Shown: positions 36,869-51,286, numbered from the stretch's first letter. The stretch: 64,000 nt of DNA from Gorsachius magnificus (GCA_034008185.1 CM067082.1:97335311-97399310); one strand, 5' to 3'. A program made the numbers and translations. Notes: generated by a model from the sequence alone, not told the origin.

Positions 36869-39800
36869 CCAATTTGTATCAAAAAAGACAAATAATTTTT
36901 ATAAGATGATCCCAGCCTTTTTGCTTAGTTGGTTGATCTATTATGTTTTGCTGTGCACTAGCTAGAAAATATTTGGATTATTTTGGGTTCTACTGGTTGG
37001 CATTCAAAATAGGGAATAGATACTATTTTAAGAAATGAAAGCTTAAGGCTCAGCATCACATAAGAAACCTATGACAGAACTGTGTTGGAATATAGGTCTT
37101 TATGGTCCCAGTGTATTGACATACAGTAACAATTTCCTAGTGAGTTAAAGGCATGATATATTACAGCTGCAAAATGATGAGAGAACCTTGACTGAAAAAG
37201 CAAGTCAATTAGTTTATTTTTTAAGGGAATAAGGTTTCTTTCATTAATTCATCTATATAAGCAGATGCTGCTGAGGTTTAATATATTAAGAATGCCTTTG
37301 TCTAGGTCACAGTTGTGATTTGATCTGAGGGAATGTGGATAGTAATTTGGGGTAAAAATGAAAGAATTTGGTCAATGGTTTGGTTTTGGTACCTGAAAGG
37401 AGTGACACATATATCCAATCTGACACAATTGGGTATTTGCAAAGAATTATCATGTATATAAATTGTATGTGTGGTAATTTTGCTACTGCAATTAATCTCC
37501 TTTTCTAGATATGAGCTGCATTTTTTCACTCCTAGGTAATAAACCTGAATACATGCATGAAGCCATATGCTATATCACATGCAAAGGCTAAACCTAAATG
37601 ATACTGCTTTTTTTTAGGGTTACTAGTATTTCTATTGAGTCAACAGGGAAGAAGATGCCAGAACTTATAATCTTCTAACTTTGGTAGGTATACCATGAAA
37701 ATGTAGCTATATAAATGAAACCTCCATGTTGTGGATTTGCTTTCAACTCAAGCAGTACATCGTTTTGTTATGGAGCTCTTAGAGAAAACTGAAGTAAGTT
37801 TTTTGTCCTTTTTTTCAAAAATGTTCAGATGAAATCCAGTGTCTAATTTGTCCTTTCCCATAACGAGCTTTTTGGCAGCAGCTGATGGGTTATAGTGTGT
37901 TTTGCTTCACAGTGTTTAAACGGAAGCTTCCTGACAGCTCTACTTTTCTACAGTGATTTTTGTTTTCTTTCTGTTTATAGTCCTTTTTATTAATATATTT
38001 TTGTTTTTTTAACTAATCAAGACATTCTCAGATCTGTTAGGAATCCAGTGATCTAAGTAGCATCACTTTTATTAACTATAGCACCATTTTTCACTCCTAA
38101 AATTCTGAGGAAGGAGTGTCTTTATTTTGTACTTGAAAATTTATCTGGAGCTAAGTTTCATGGCATAAGTCTGCTCCAGAACCACCTAACTCTGGAGGAG
38201 TCTATTCTCCATCAGGGTCTCAATTTTTAGTTTGCTTTCCTATGGAAACAAAGCTTACACAATATATTTTTTTCCTAGTCTTTTCTTCCTGTACCCTCCT
38301 CCCTGCATGAGCAAATTCAGGATGTTTGTGAAAGTAGGAGGCATATCCTTTTCTGTAGGAAAGGCTCCACAAGAAGCTCTCCCCTTATTAGACATGGGAG
38401 AATTCACATGGAACAGCTTTTCATGTGGGTGGGACTTTGCAGTGTTTCCTCCCCACATGGATTCTTTGGTCTATAATGAGGGGTGAGGTCACACTTAGTA
38501 GAGTGCTGTTAGAAAGTCATTCAACAACTTTATTGAAAGTCAGCCTTCATTTGTTCTGATGTTCACACAACTATTGTTTACCTCAAAGCATGCAAGATTG
38601 TGCTAGAAATGTTTTTTTCTCAGTGTTGCTGGCCAGCATTGTGTTTATCTGATGCCTACATGCATTCAAGTCTCATTGCTTTGTCAGTCTGCTTAGAGAG
38701 CCTCAGTGCAGTGGTCATCCTTACACCCACAGTCAGACTTCATGCAAATACGGTGGCAGCATGTTTTAGTCCAAAAATTTGGAGTTTCCTATGGCAGCCT
38801 GGCTGCGAGAGTTCTCACCTGGAACAGGGGAGCATCAAGTTTGCTTTGCTGCTTGATGGCACTATCAAATGTAATTGTGATAATTTGCAAGCTGTTTGCT
38901 AGGGCAGATGGAGGTTAGGAATCTGGATTTGATAGGCCGTAACTGTTATGTTCTGGTCTGTCCTACCTTGCAGTTCCTAACTAAACTGAATTCCGGAATG
39001 TCATCACACCTGAACTATGAGGAAACTCATCCTGCGGATCTGAACGTTATCCAGGACAAATAAAAAACAAAACCTTGGATCCAATTTCTCCTTGTTCCGT
39101 GAGTAAAGGGACAATTCATATCCAGATGATGTGACCCAGGCTTGCATCTAATTGCAGGCTTTCAAACTATTTAAATTTCCACCAGTTATAGATGCATAAG
39201 TCACATGATGCCTTCTTTATGGGAAGGAAAAAGAAAGGAGCAAAGCTCATGTTAGGAGGCTGATGCTTTGCAGAATGCATGGGACTAGCAGTGGTATGGC
39301 ACGTAGCACTGAAGTATTTGGGAAGAAGCAAAAGCTGCACTGTGTTTAGGTGTATTTTTTCTCAAACTGATCAAGTAAGTTTTTGAATTTAGCTGTTCTA
39401 AGTAGGTGTTGCTTCCAAGGCTATGTGTGTTTGCCTGGGTGACTGTTGCCTTTTCCTTAACACTGCAGCTGCAGATGACAAAGTTATGTGCAACTGAAGA
39501 CAGCACACACCGCTTGCAAAGAAATTACAGGAAAGATCATTCTTTTTCTTAGAATCTCCTCCACAAAGAGGAAAAGAATACAGCAAAACAAAATATCACA
39601 AGTACGTAATGGTCATACAATCCTGTTTCTTTTGCCCTTTAACACTATATTTAGAATGTTTGTTTGATATGACCATATGTCTCTTTTAAAAACAATGTCT
39701 GTATCCGCTAAGAGGAAAGGCCTTCTTTGGTGGGAGATGGTATGTGGAAACAGATTTTTCATCTCACTTTATTTCCCCTTAAATTAATGTTTTTACTGTA

Positions 39801-42800
39801 GGCTCAGTCTTGTTTGCATCTGAAGTCAATTAAACATTAGTCACGGACTTAAATGGAAATAGGACTGAATTTCCAGCAGTAGGCTTTGAAAGAGAAGCTG
39901 AGTTGAATGTTCTATAACCACTACAGGATGTACATTATTATTAGTTCCCCTGTATTTTTTATGTCTACCTTTTTAGTTCTTGAATCATGTGATGAGCATA
40001 TTCCAACTATTTATTTTTCCTAAGAGTTTCTTTCAAATTTCCTTTTAAGAGTGTTAGAGTTATGTCCCCATAAAATAAATTTTGAAATAAGAGAAGTCAA
40101 AAGTCTTCACAGATGGTAGTACATTTTTTGTATTTACTGGTACAAAATGTTTTATTATAGAAAAACTCTTATGAAGGGGATTAATCTACTTGGGGAGTAG
40201 GTCATGCGTACAGACAGCACAGGAAGAAATGCAACCAATCCAAACAGATTTTCTTTTCTCTCACACAAACATGTTGTTACAGACACATACACCTGCGTCT
40301 GCAGTTACCCTTTTGTTTTCACAACTAAGTCTACCACATGGGATTATTTGTGCTTTGCAACTAGTCTTTTAGTACAATTCATTACTGGTCCACATAATGA
40401 GACCTCATCACCTTTGACACAGTCATTGCTTGATAATTTACACATCAAAATGCTGATATGAATTATTAGCATTAAGAGTTGTTCAGAACAAGTCAGCCAG
40501 AATCAAATAAATACTGAATCTTACTTAGTTGTCCAAAATAGTGGAATTCTTAAAAAACAAGACAAGAACGCTCCACAGATAAAGACAAACTATAGCATTT
40601 GAATAACATGAATGACAGGTCAATAAACTGAACATTTAACTTCTCCTATAAACTCATAGAAATTGCATGGGCATTCAGCTTCCCAGAATGTTCACACTTT
40701 TAGAAATCCTTTGTACCTAACTGTATTTTTCAACCCTTTTTTTTTTTTTGAGCTGGAGATAGCAGTTAGTATAATTAGTGATCAATGATCTTAAAAAGAA
40801 TTTTGTTGACTTAAGTGGTACTATTGTTTTGACATCTGTTTAGCAGCTGTAATAATCAGTGGTAGCAGAGATAAAGACGTAATACAAAAACTGCATGAAT
40901 GAAGGCATTTTAATAGAGTATCTTTGTAAGAACTGATGATGTAAATATATATCCAAGTTTTTTGTGCATTTGCAAAATATTTGTGTATATGTGATTGCAT
41001 ATATATACACATATATGTGATACACTTTTGAGTTTTTTATTTTCAGATCCCTTAAGAAGTATTTGTCTATGTAACTGTAGTATGTCTACTGGACAATGTA
41101 TAGTTCTTCAGTACTAAGACATATGGGCATCCTATGTACAAACAGGAGTTTTGAATGGTGACATTTGCATAGTGTCCTATCAAGTGTCAAATTTGATGAA
41201 AATTTTACTGTGTTGCTCTATGTAATCTTCATTATAACATGCACTGGAAAAAAAACAGACTTAAAATTTCAGAATTCATCTCTTCAATTTCTTTTTACTG
41301 GATGCAGCATTACTTTAGAAGTAGTAGAAGGGAAGGAAATCTGTAAAAACCTAATCCTCTCAATTTGAAGCATCTGTTTCTGAAACCTACTTTTCTTAAT
41401 ATTAACTTTGGTACAAAGTTTCATTGTAGCTCTAAAGAAATGTTATTTTATCATCATTATCATCGTCCTTGGTGCTATCTAGATGTTTCTCCTTAAATAG
41501 CTGATGAAATGGCTGGGAAAATGCCTATTTTGTTACAGTGCAAGTTTCATAAACCAGTTGTGGCTTGTATTTATACTTTTTCCCAGAAGAACACATGGCT
41601 TCTTGCCATATTGGCTTTGGTTCTCAGTGAATCACTCACAGAGGAAATCCAGCTTGTGAAGTAATGATTTGATATTCCCTGTTTAGCTTTCTTATTTTCT
41701 TTTTCAAAAATTGTCTTGTGAACGAAAATTATATTTTTACCCAAAAGAAAAAAAACCCCAGTAATTCACCCGTTTGAACCAAACATTGAGGTTAACCTTC
41801 TTTTGTAATAGAAAAACCATATCAGGTTGCTTATGTGCTTCAGATAGATACAAATATATTTGTTTATAACTAGGATGGCTTCTGAGGGAGATGGAGACCA
41901 GAATGATGGAGCTGTGGGAAACAGTAGTCTTTTTTTTTCTAGTGATAGTAAAGGTAAGGGATAGAAGCACTTCAGACTGAAGTGAACTCTTTGCGAGCAA
42001 AGTTGGAAATAACATATAGATACAGATTCAGGATTGCTTTCAGGCCTTGCCAGGGCATCTCAATGAGATGAAATTTTTCCTTTGCTTAATCAAAAATTGT
42101 CTTCCTTGGGAAATCTTCCTTTCAGTTGCTGTAATGCTCTAGGGCACTGCAAATTAATTTTATTCAATGGCTCAAGCCATTTACAGGTTTAAAACCACAT
42201 TGTAAGACTATATCATGTCTGCATTATATTACAGAGGGTAAATTTGCTTAGATAGAGGTCTTTATAGAAATTTTGTGTTTCTGTTGTTAATAACTTAACA
42301 ATGATGGAACAATAGACTTTGAAAACATCTTACTTTGCCCATCCTTGGAGACTTAATGGAATAGTTCAGCTAAGTCCTCCCAAAATTTCCTCTGTACTGG
42401 AGTGAATGCTCTGGCCTTTGCTGAGACAGGGCTCTTACGGTAATTTTTGTGAGATGTAGTGGTTCTTTAGCAGCCAGATGGGACAAATGTGATAACTGGG
42501 CACAGTGCTACCCATTCTGGTCTGAGAGTGCTCAACACTGAATACAGAGAGGATAAGGGAGTAACAGAAAAGTACGAGTATAAGTAAAGAAGAATAATAC
42601 ATGGGAACAAGAAGCTCAGCCTCCTCTTCAGACTTTTTTCCCCATTTATAACTCTTGAGACAGGAAAATAATATTACAGTGCAATTTGGAATAGTAATGA
42701 GTGCTGGCAGCTTCGACTTGGAACAGGTGCAACCCAGCATGTATGTTTGTGTGTATATATCCATATATACACCCACTTACATATGTGCATTTATTTTTAC

Positions 42801-45800
42801 TTAATTCTGCTATGTACATGTTAACTTCATAGCGAGTTAAGAACAAACTTTTCAAAGAGTACTTTACTTCTTTTCCATAGCCAGAATATTAACTCTAGTA
42901 GAGGGAGGTTCACGAAGAGCCTTTTAGTGATTCCTCTGGACTGCTGCTTTGTTAGACTTTTTACTTATATTGACTGAGCTGTCATCTCCAATTCCTTGAA
43001 ATATATATGACTGCAAAATACACATGTATGCATGTGTATGCATGCACACACACATACAGACTTAATCATTTGGACTTATCCAGTTGTAGGTTGCTTGAAC
43101 ACAATGTTTAAAACTATTGTAGCTTAACCTGAATAAGTTCTACCATTCTCTGGCCTTTAAAATCATGACCCACTTCTTTTCACATTCAGGAAAGGATTTC
43201 AATCAAAAGTTGTCCACAAAGATTTCTGAGGACTCTATGGTACTTTTCTGTTTAAGATAAATGAAATAATCTCCTATCAGTTGTCTGCTTATTCATAATT
43301 TTTTTTTAATTTCTTGATTCTCCAACATTTTTAAACCAGGTTCTAAGACTCATAGTCCTTCAAAAATAATGTTACTATTACAAGGTATATATGATCTTTG
43401 TTTCTGAAATACAAATTGTGTCATAAATGCTTATGTTCTTTTTTATAGTATTTTAATGTAAAAGACAGGCTCTTTTACCAGAACAACTTTCCCTGCCATG
43501 TTTCAAAAAGAATGAAGAGCTGATGTATCTTTTCACAGTAGCTATTACATCTCTATGATATACACCATCCCACAAATCTTAAAACATTTTGCGTACTCCC
43601 AGTTTTCTTGTTTGTATATGTTGACCTTCTTCTGTGGATCTTTAGATGGTATCTGCTTTATATGCACTTCTTGGAATAAATCCAGCACTGAGTTGAAGTG
43701 TAATAGATTTTATTCTAAATCACAGCAACAATGCTTTTCATGTTCAGCTTCCAAACAATAATAGACTAATTAGAAACCAACCACCATTAATGGTTTTGAA
43801 TTTCACAAGACTAAGTCCTACTATATGCTCTCCTTCCAAGATTTTTATCTTGTTCCTACCTAAGGATTACATATATCAACTCTTTAATAGTTTGTTACCT
43901 TGGATTCATACTACAAAGCTCTTTTCATCTTTGGTTACTCCTCTGCTTATATTGCAGACATGTTTTTTAAAGGAGTAATATGAATATCTGTCTCATACAT
44001 AGATTAATTAAATCTGGTCTAGCAGTTTGTTTGATTAAAACAAAAGGTCTAGAAACACCTGGTCTTTAGCTGAAGAAATCAAGCCATAAAAAAGCCTCTC
44101 TCTTTCCCTCTGAGTGATAAGTTCCAGAAGTTTATAATTTTCCCTGCCTCAAATATGCCAAACCTTAAATTTCTCTTTTATATATGTGCTCTGAAGGTCT
44201 TGTTGGCTTAGGCAGTTCCTAATTTCAGGAGGGAAAGGGGAGACCAAAGCCAGAGCTGCATGGCAGTGCACACAGATGCTGTCATGTCCCTTGGTGTAGC
44301 CACCACTAAAGTGGCTCTGCAGGACTGTGACTGGAATACATCTGAATTCTGAGTTGGCCTCCTTTTAACCACTCCCCTAGGGCTTTTCCTGGAGAATGGG
44401 CCTGCAAGTATGTGGACATCACACATTAATCTGAGATGTGAAGACATCAAAACTAACAAATTAAAAACCAGCAGTAAGATGACCACAGGTAGGCACGTGG
44501 ATTTATTATCAAGGTAATGGCATGTACTGCTATATGCAGCGCTATGCTGAGAATAAACTGTTACTTATCAGTAGCTTGGGTGTCTGTCTTTCTGTTTTCA
44601 TTTGGATTCTTATTATTGGAACTATTCCTTTAATGGTCAAGTGACTAATCAAGACATTTAATAGATTATTAGAAACCATAAGTTTAATTCCTTATTGGAT
44701 ATTTAAAAATATCAAAGTTCTCACTCCTGAGATTCGATTTAACTTATTTTAATCTCTTTGTTAGCATTTTCAGAAGGCTCTTTTCTTTCTTTCAGTTTAG
44801 GATAATTTAGTACCATTTTCAATGCACCATTTTGATTTGCTGCAGACAGCTAAATTGCTTGTTTCTCAACTCTGTCCTTTACAGCGTCTTTTTCATTGTT
44901 CATTCCAGCATCACTTTATCTGCCTCAGCCTGTCATTTTCATTTTTCATAACTTCTTGCAGGTATATGTAAATTTCAACTGTAAGGGTTTCAGGGCCTTT
45001 GTCTTGAGTAGTACATTACAAATTTGGCTAAAAAAAATCCCATTTCTCATCGTAGGAAAAAGTGTATACTGTATTTGAAAATGAACTTGATCATGACCTT
45101 AGATATGATGCATACTAACAGAATTAGGGTTTTGTAGGTTTCATTCAAACTTTTCAAGATCCTGCTATAGATCACATTAATCTGCTGCAACCCATCCCTT
45201 CAAGGGAGTAGGCCACAGTGGAAGGAGAGAAACAAGCAAAGAAAAGAACAGCGTAAGCTATATAATAGCTAGAGCTATTCTAAAGTGGTAGCATTTTCTG
45301 GGTTAAAATTGCAACAGACTCTTTACGGCTTCTTTACTTTTTACAAAAGTATTCACAGATCTGGTTTTTGCCAGTTTCTACTAAGTGAAAGCACCATTAA
45401 AGTATCTTATTTGCCCTTACTGAATGGAGGATAGAACCGTAAGCCATATATACAAGCTTCACAGAATGTTTCCATAGTTGTTCTTTTCTCCTGCTGAACA
45501 TGCTGCTCAAAAGCCATATAAGTTTGTAATCACTGAAGACAATGCCTCAGTCTATTCCCTGTATCTTCTTCAATGGCTAAGCCTAGTCAACAGTCACTCA
45601 TGACTTTTAATTAGTCTGAAATTGAATGCAGCTCCTTCTCCTTTAGTAGCTCATATTTTTTTTTTTCTTCTGTAGAAAGGCTGATGAAAAGAAATGAATG
45701 CATAAACCTGACTGCTCAGCACTTCTTCCTAGCCATATCTTCTCCAGCCCTTTTAATGGCTAATCAGCCCTTAGGAACTTGTCTATTTTACTTATCCCTC

Positions 45801-47578
45801 ACTGCTTTCTGCTGACTCAGTGGTGTCATTCTGCTTTACCTAAGCTCTCAGCTTTGTTGCATGGTATTGTTACCACACATATGGTGAGGGCCAACAGTGC
45901 TTGCAATGTTTGCTTTGCAATGCATGAAAAAGACTTAACTGTTCATGTTGTTTCAATACGCTTTCTGAATAGAGGTTTCTATTAACCAGCTTTTACAAAA
46001 TTGGCTGGAGGCAATGGTAGAAACAATAACAACGACAACAACACAGAACAACAAAGGTTCAAGAAGGTTTGAGAGTTATACGCTAACAAGTGTTTAGTTC
46101 ATTTAATACAGTTTTTGGGGTCAGGAGAGGAAACAAAATCTTCTATACTACTGTGCATGCATTTCTGGTCTATACAACAAATTAAGCCAGTCTTGCCTGC
46201 ACATGGATATGCACACAAGAAGAGTAAAACAGTAAAGAGTAAATTAATTGCAGATGCTTGTCGGTATGTAAGATAGAAGTAGTGTAAGACACTAGCTGAC
46301 CTGCCACCCTATATTGATTCTGGCGTATGTTTAGCCTGAACAAATTTACACGTAAATGTTGTATCTCCTAGGAAACCCAGTAGAGGTTGCTAGTGTTGAA
46401 TTTTTGTATAAAGGGACATGTACAACCACCCCTCATATGATCTGAGTACAATACTGCAAGAACTGAGGTTCTTTACATTTATTCTTAGGTATCACAATTC
46501 ATAAGAGACTTTTTTTAAAAGGCCTGAATTTCAGGTAATTGCTAAAGGAAGTTATATGTATTAGGTCAGGGAGACTAAAACTGTCTTTCGACTTTAAAAG
46601 AAAAATATGGCAATTTTTACTTTTACAGTGTTCCCCCCTCCCCCGGCCCCCATTCTGTTTAAAACTGTTCCCCTGTTCCTACCCAAGCACAATTGCCATG
46701 ATGACTTATCATATTATGTTTTTTTATGCCTGTGCTGATATATGGTAAGGAAGATCAAAAAGAGAAGGTAGCATTTAAATCTCTACTGAGGTTCTAAATC
46801 AGCGGGCTGCAGTACCTGTAAATATAGGCTGATTTTGTTTGTAAAGAAAAACTACAGTTTTCAGGACGATGAATTTTCATTTCAAATCACCACATCATTC
46901 CTGGTTCTGTGGTGACAGAAGACTGCTTTATATGCTACCTAGTAGAAAATGAAACACTTGAATATGATTAGGGACATTTATGACTCCTAGACTCTGCTGA
47001 CACAGTTTGTAGTGGACTGCAGTTGGCTGTGTGAAAGAAAGAAGCAGGGTAAAGATGGACGATCCCTGTGGTGGGAGCTGGAGTTCTGCCAAGGGCAAAA
47101 AATCACAGCAAAGCTCATCTTGTTGTGATGTCCTCTGAGAGAGGAGAAAAAGTAGCATGAACGTTTGGGAGAAATAAAGTGAACAAGGTTAGTGGTGATG
47201 AGAGACTTAAAATATTATTGCCTGCAAGTCACATGTTTCTGCAGGTAGTATTTCAAACCAAGTGCTGATGGCTGTGACATCTGGAAATAATTTCATAACA
47301 GAAAATGCTGGGAGAGAAGTGCATGAATAGAGTGATAATACAATTCATATGTGTAAGTTAAGAAGTGACTAATTCTTTTCCAGGGTGGTACTGGATGATC
47401 ACTGAGGCACTGGTAGACATGGTTTTTGGTTGGGATGAAATTTGGTCACCGAGGGTAGTATTCTTATTCTCAAAGCAATTAACTCATAGAGATTGTGGAA
47501 ACAACAAAAATAAAGGTCAAGGTTATCTTTGGTTACAAGTCCAAGTGCAGAAGCTCACCATAGGACATAGGAAGAAAA
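36869..47578. other. Long AT-rich unique region, no gene supported
   Basis: About 10.7 kb with no recognisable exon or transposon. There are small AT/CA dinucleotide tracts near 40985-41015 and 43005-43060 and a T-run near 40737-40750. A block of higher GC at 44200-44470 is listed separately. Open frames are all about 115 residues or shorter and lack domains. Confidence 0.5.
44200..44470. other. Unassigned block of higher GC
   Basis: About 270 bp with more balanced composition than its flanks. A 92-codon minus-strand frame (44208-44486) begins with a hydrophobic stretch, but no homologue is recognised and no start context or neighbour supports it. It is perhaps an old repeat. Confidence 0.25.
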
Positions 47579-47990
47579 TGTCAGGTTATGTGACGGAAGC
47601 TCATCTGCACACCCTCAAAAGAGAGCCAATGGCAAGTGGGGGGGGACCCTAAATAATACCCTGCTCCTGCTGCTCCCAGGCCCTTCACAGGAGCCTTCTG
47701 CCCATAAAAGGCCCATCACCACAAGCCCAGAGGAGCACAGAAGCACGAAGGCAGGTGTAAACTCAAACTGCAGGCTCAGAGGAAGGAACTGACACTTTGT
47801 CCAGCCCCTCCCAGGGCTGTCCCACGAAACTCTCATCCCCAGGTCCAGGTGTGACACCTATCACAATGAGTCAGTGCTGGAGCACCTCTTGGACTGAGGG
47901 GGGTCGCTGCCTCTGTGTGGGGCACATTATGGGATGCAGGGGAAGAATATTTTGGACAGGACTTATTATGGGATGTTTAGGGTGGGGAAA
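47579..47990 (+). mobile_element. Partial LTR-like element, same family as 12550-13729
   Basis: Begins TGTCAGGTTATGTGA and keeps the order of landmarks seen on the minus strand of the 13-kb element: AAATAATACC, GCACGAAGGCAGG, and CCAGGTGTGACACC followed by ATGAGTCAG. Similarity fades after about 47920. The right end is uncertain because CR1 sequence follows from about 48000; the element may be truncated there. The five bases before it are GAAAA, but no matching repeat was found at the other end. Confidence 0.6.
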
Positions 47991-48430
47991 AGGAAGGATC
48001 TAGTTGACAGGGTGACCTAGTCAAAAGAGATGGACTTACATGACAAACTTTTTTGTTTAATACAAGGTTTTGACACACTTTCCCACAGCATTCTCTTAGA
48101 GAAGCTGGGGTCTCATGGCCTAGACAGGTATACTCTTCGCTGGGTAAAAAACTGGCTGGATGGCCAAGCCCAGAGAGTTGTGGTCAACAGTGTTAAATCC
48201 AGTTTGTGGCCGGTCACAAACAGTGTTCTCCAGGGCTCAGTTCTAAGGCCAGTCTTGTTTAGTATCTTTATCAATGACCTGGACAAGAGGATTGAGTGTA
48301 CCCTCAGTAAGTTTGCAGATAACACTAAGCTGGGTGGGAGTGTTGATCTGCTTGAGGGGAGGAGGGCTCTGCAGAGGGACCTGGACAGGCTAGATCAATG
48401 GGACGGGGAGTTAAATGGAACCCACCAAAA
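47991..48430 (+). mobile_element. CR1 LINE fragment A (reverse-transcriptase core)
   Basis: A 154-codon frame at 48030-48494 carries the CR1 reverse-transcriptase core: [19 protein letters not shown] and FINDLD, then the catalytic box as FADN where an active enzyme has FADD. Similarity starts clearly near 48064; upstream bases back to about 47991 are diverged. The copy stops matching near 48400, and the segment to about 48480 is not recognisable CR1. Confidence 0.85.
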
Positions 48431-48480
48431 GGGGGAAAAGGATCTGGGGAGGGTTGCCTTGGCCGGGAAGGTTGGATTAT

Positions 48481-49723
48481 GCCCGGGTTTATGAAAGGCA
48501 GGTCCTGCTTGACTAACCTGATCTCTTTCTATGACAAGGTCACCCACTTGGTGGATGAGGGAAAGGCTGTGGATGTTGTCTACCTAGACTTCAGTAAAGC
48601 CCTTGACACCATTTCCCACAGTATTCTCCTGGAGAAACTGGCTGCTCATGGCTTGGATGGGTGTATACTTTGCTGGGTAAAAAACTGGCTGGATGGCTGG
48701 GCCCAAAGACTTATGGTGAATGGAGTTAAATCCAGTTGGTGGCTGGTCACAAGTGGTGTTCCCCAGGGCTCAGTATTAGGGCCAGTTCTGTTTATTATCT
48801 TTATCAATGATCTGGATGAGGGGATGGAGTGCACCCTCAGTAATCTTGCAGATGACACTAGGCTGGGTGGAAGTGTTGATCTGCTTGAGGGTAGGAAGGA
48901 TACTTCAAAGTGATCTGAATAGGCTGGCTTGATGGGCTGGACCAATTGTATGAGGTTCAACAAGGCCAAGTGCCGGGTCCTGCACATAGGTCACAACAAC
49001 CCCATGCAATGCTACAGGCCTGGGGAAGAGTGGCTGGAAAGCTGCATGGCAGAAAAAGACCTGGGGGTACTGGTTGACAGACAGCTACACATGAGCCAGT
49101 AGTGTGCCCAGGTGGCCAAGAAGGCCAACATCATCCTGGCTTGTATCAGGAATAGTGTGGCCAGCAGGAGTAGGGAAGTGATCGTGCCCCTGTACTTGGT
49201 GCTGGTGAGGCCGCACCGCGAATACTGTGTTCAGTTTTGGGCCCCTCACTACAAGAAAGATGTTGTATTGCTGGAGCATGTCCAGAAGAGAGCAACAAAG
49301 CTGGTGAGGGGTCTGCAGCATGAGTCTTACAAGGAGCAGCTGAGGGAACTGGGGGTTGTTTAGCCTGGAGAAGAGGAGGCTGAGGGAGACCTTATCGCCC
49401 TCTACAACTGCCTGAAAGGCTGTAGTGAGGTGGGGGTCGATCTCTTCTCCCTGGTAATGGGTGATAGGATGAGGGGAAATGGTCTGAAGTTGTGCCAGGG
49501 CAGGTTTAGGTTAGACATTAGGAAAAATGTTTTCAATGGAAGTGTTGTCAAGCATTGGAATGGGCTGCCCAGGGAGGTGGTCGAGTCCCCGTCCCTGGAG
49601 GTATTTAAAAGGTGGGTAGACAAGGTGCTTAGGGACATGGTTTAGTGGTGGGATGGCAATGTTAGGTTAATGGTTGGACTTGATGATCTTAAAAGTCTTT
49701 TCCAACATAAATGATTCTATTCT
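48481..49723 (+). mobile_element. CR1 LINE fragment B, reaching the 3' end
   Basis: This starts further upstream in the CR1 ORF2 than fragment A (residues [15 protein letters not shown]), so both contain the same reverse-transcriptase region in tandem. Catalytic-box residues read LADD. Downstream frames (49112-49363 and 49430-49645) give the rest of ORF2 to its stop TAG at 49643, followed by a short 3' tail ending ATGATTCTATTCTA, the usual CR1 terminus. In-frame stops (for example TAG near 49101) and frameshifts show it is dead. Confidence 0.92.
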
Positions 49724-50867
49724 AATCTGTTAATTGCATGCTTTTTTTTAATTAAAAGTTTTGGTCTTCAAGATGATTAGAAGTTAATTCTATACTGCTT
49801 ATGCTCTTTGCTGACCATGTTAGTTGTATTTCTGCTGCAAAATAAGCACATTATGTGATAAAGTTACAGAGCTTTGAAAATAGTTTCTAAAAATTTGTGG
49901 GTTTTCCTGTTTCTTTTCTATTTCATCAGTCAGTACACAGTTCTTATAAATAACTTTTAAAGTTTAATTAAATTAAAAGTATTAAATTAAAAATAAGCTA
50001 ATACAATCTTTGTGAAGACTTCTTGGCATTTCATAACTAGTTCAGAGGTTAGAATTTTGCTTAACAGTATTTTTGGAAGAGTTAGTTAGGAAATAACTAG
50101 CATTTATTTTTTCCTAGAGAGACGAGAGGAGGAGTGCAGTCAGGAGATAAGAGAAACATGCAGGATGAAATGAATAGTCTGCTAAGAAGAAAAAGAAGGT
50201 GTTGCCTTAACCATGAGCCTCAGATACAGAAATAAGATAGCAACTGAGCAATAAGAAGAACTTGATTCTCAGGATTCTGTAAAGGAACTTGCCTATAATA
50301 TGACTCTGAGGTGTAATTTAACATTGGTGTTCACGTTATTAATTTAGTGTTGGTTGTTTAAAGTTCCATTTAAATCACCTGCAGAACTTGGGCACTTTGA
50401 GGTCCACAGACACATAAGCTTTTCCTATTAAAGTCCTTAGTGGGCCTACAGTCCTATGTCTGGATGTATTCAGGACTGCCACCTGGGCAGCACTGAGCAC
50501 ACACATTGTGTTTAAGACCTTGGGGGAGACACAGGATTTTCCACTTAGATTCTCTGAAGGTCTAATATGGCAACTATGTTCTCAGTCTCTTAAGTCCTAT
50601 TAACCCTGGGATCAGCACAAGACATGACAGCTTTATTCACTGTGATTTAAAAGCATAGTTGCAGGAAGTGGGTGCTGCATGTTAGAGAAAACAAATAGGA
50701 AAAAAAATTATGTAATTCTGTTCCAGAACACCTATCCCAAGCAGCAGATAAGTTTTCCACTCCTTTGAAAATGATACTGTAAAGATAAAAGTTTGTGTTT
50801 TCTCAGTCTAAGAGTTGTCATACACAAGATTACATCTTGGAGCCTGATAGTTAAGTCATTCAGCTGG
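49724..50867. other. Unique AT-rich DNA between CR1 copies
   Basis: About 1.1 kb without assignable features; an A/T-rich stretch lies near 49960-50000. Confidence 0.5.
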
Positions 50868-51212
50868 TATAGCATGGTTGGAAAGGACCTGCAGAGATCA
50901 TCTAGCCCAACCCACTGCCATGGGCAAGACATCTTTCCTTATATCAGATTGCTCAACACCCTGTTGAACCTGCCTCGAACACTTCCAATGGTGGTGCATC
51001 CACAGCTTCTCTGGGTATCCTGTTCAAGTGTCTCACCGCCTTTGTAATAAAAAAATTCTTCTTTATGTCCAATCTAAATTTACTGTCTCTCAGTTCAAAA
51101 CTGTTTTCCTTGTCGTATCACTGCAGGCCTTTTTCACCTTATCACTACTGCCTGAAAAGACAGTCTTTTCCTGTCTTTCTTATAAGCCCCCTTTATATAC
51201 TGGGAAATAATT
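50868..51212 (-). mobile_element. CR1 LINE, old 3' fragment
   Basis: About 345 bp read on the minus strand. Recognisable CR1 3' features on the plus strand are GGTTGGAAAGGACCT, CATCTAGCCCAACCC, AATTCTTCTTTATGTCCAAT and CTTATAAGCCCCCTTTA. It is more diverged than the other copies and keeps no long frame, so it is probably from an older CR1 subfamily. Confidence 0.85.
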
Positions 51213-51286
51213 CTAGTCCTTATGTATGGGAAATAGACTCTGGTCTCTGTTTCCAAGGTTGTTTATGCAATTTGTATTTTGTGGTA

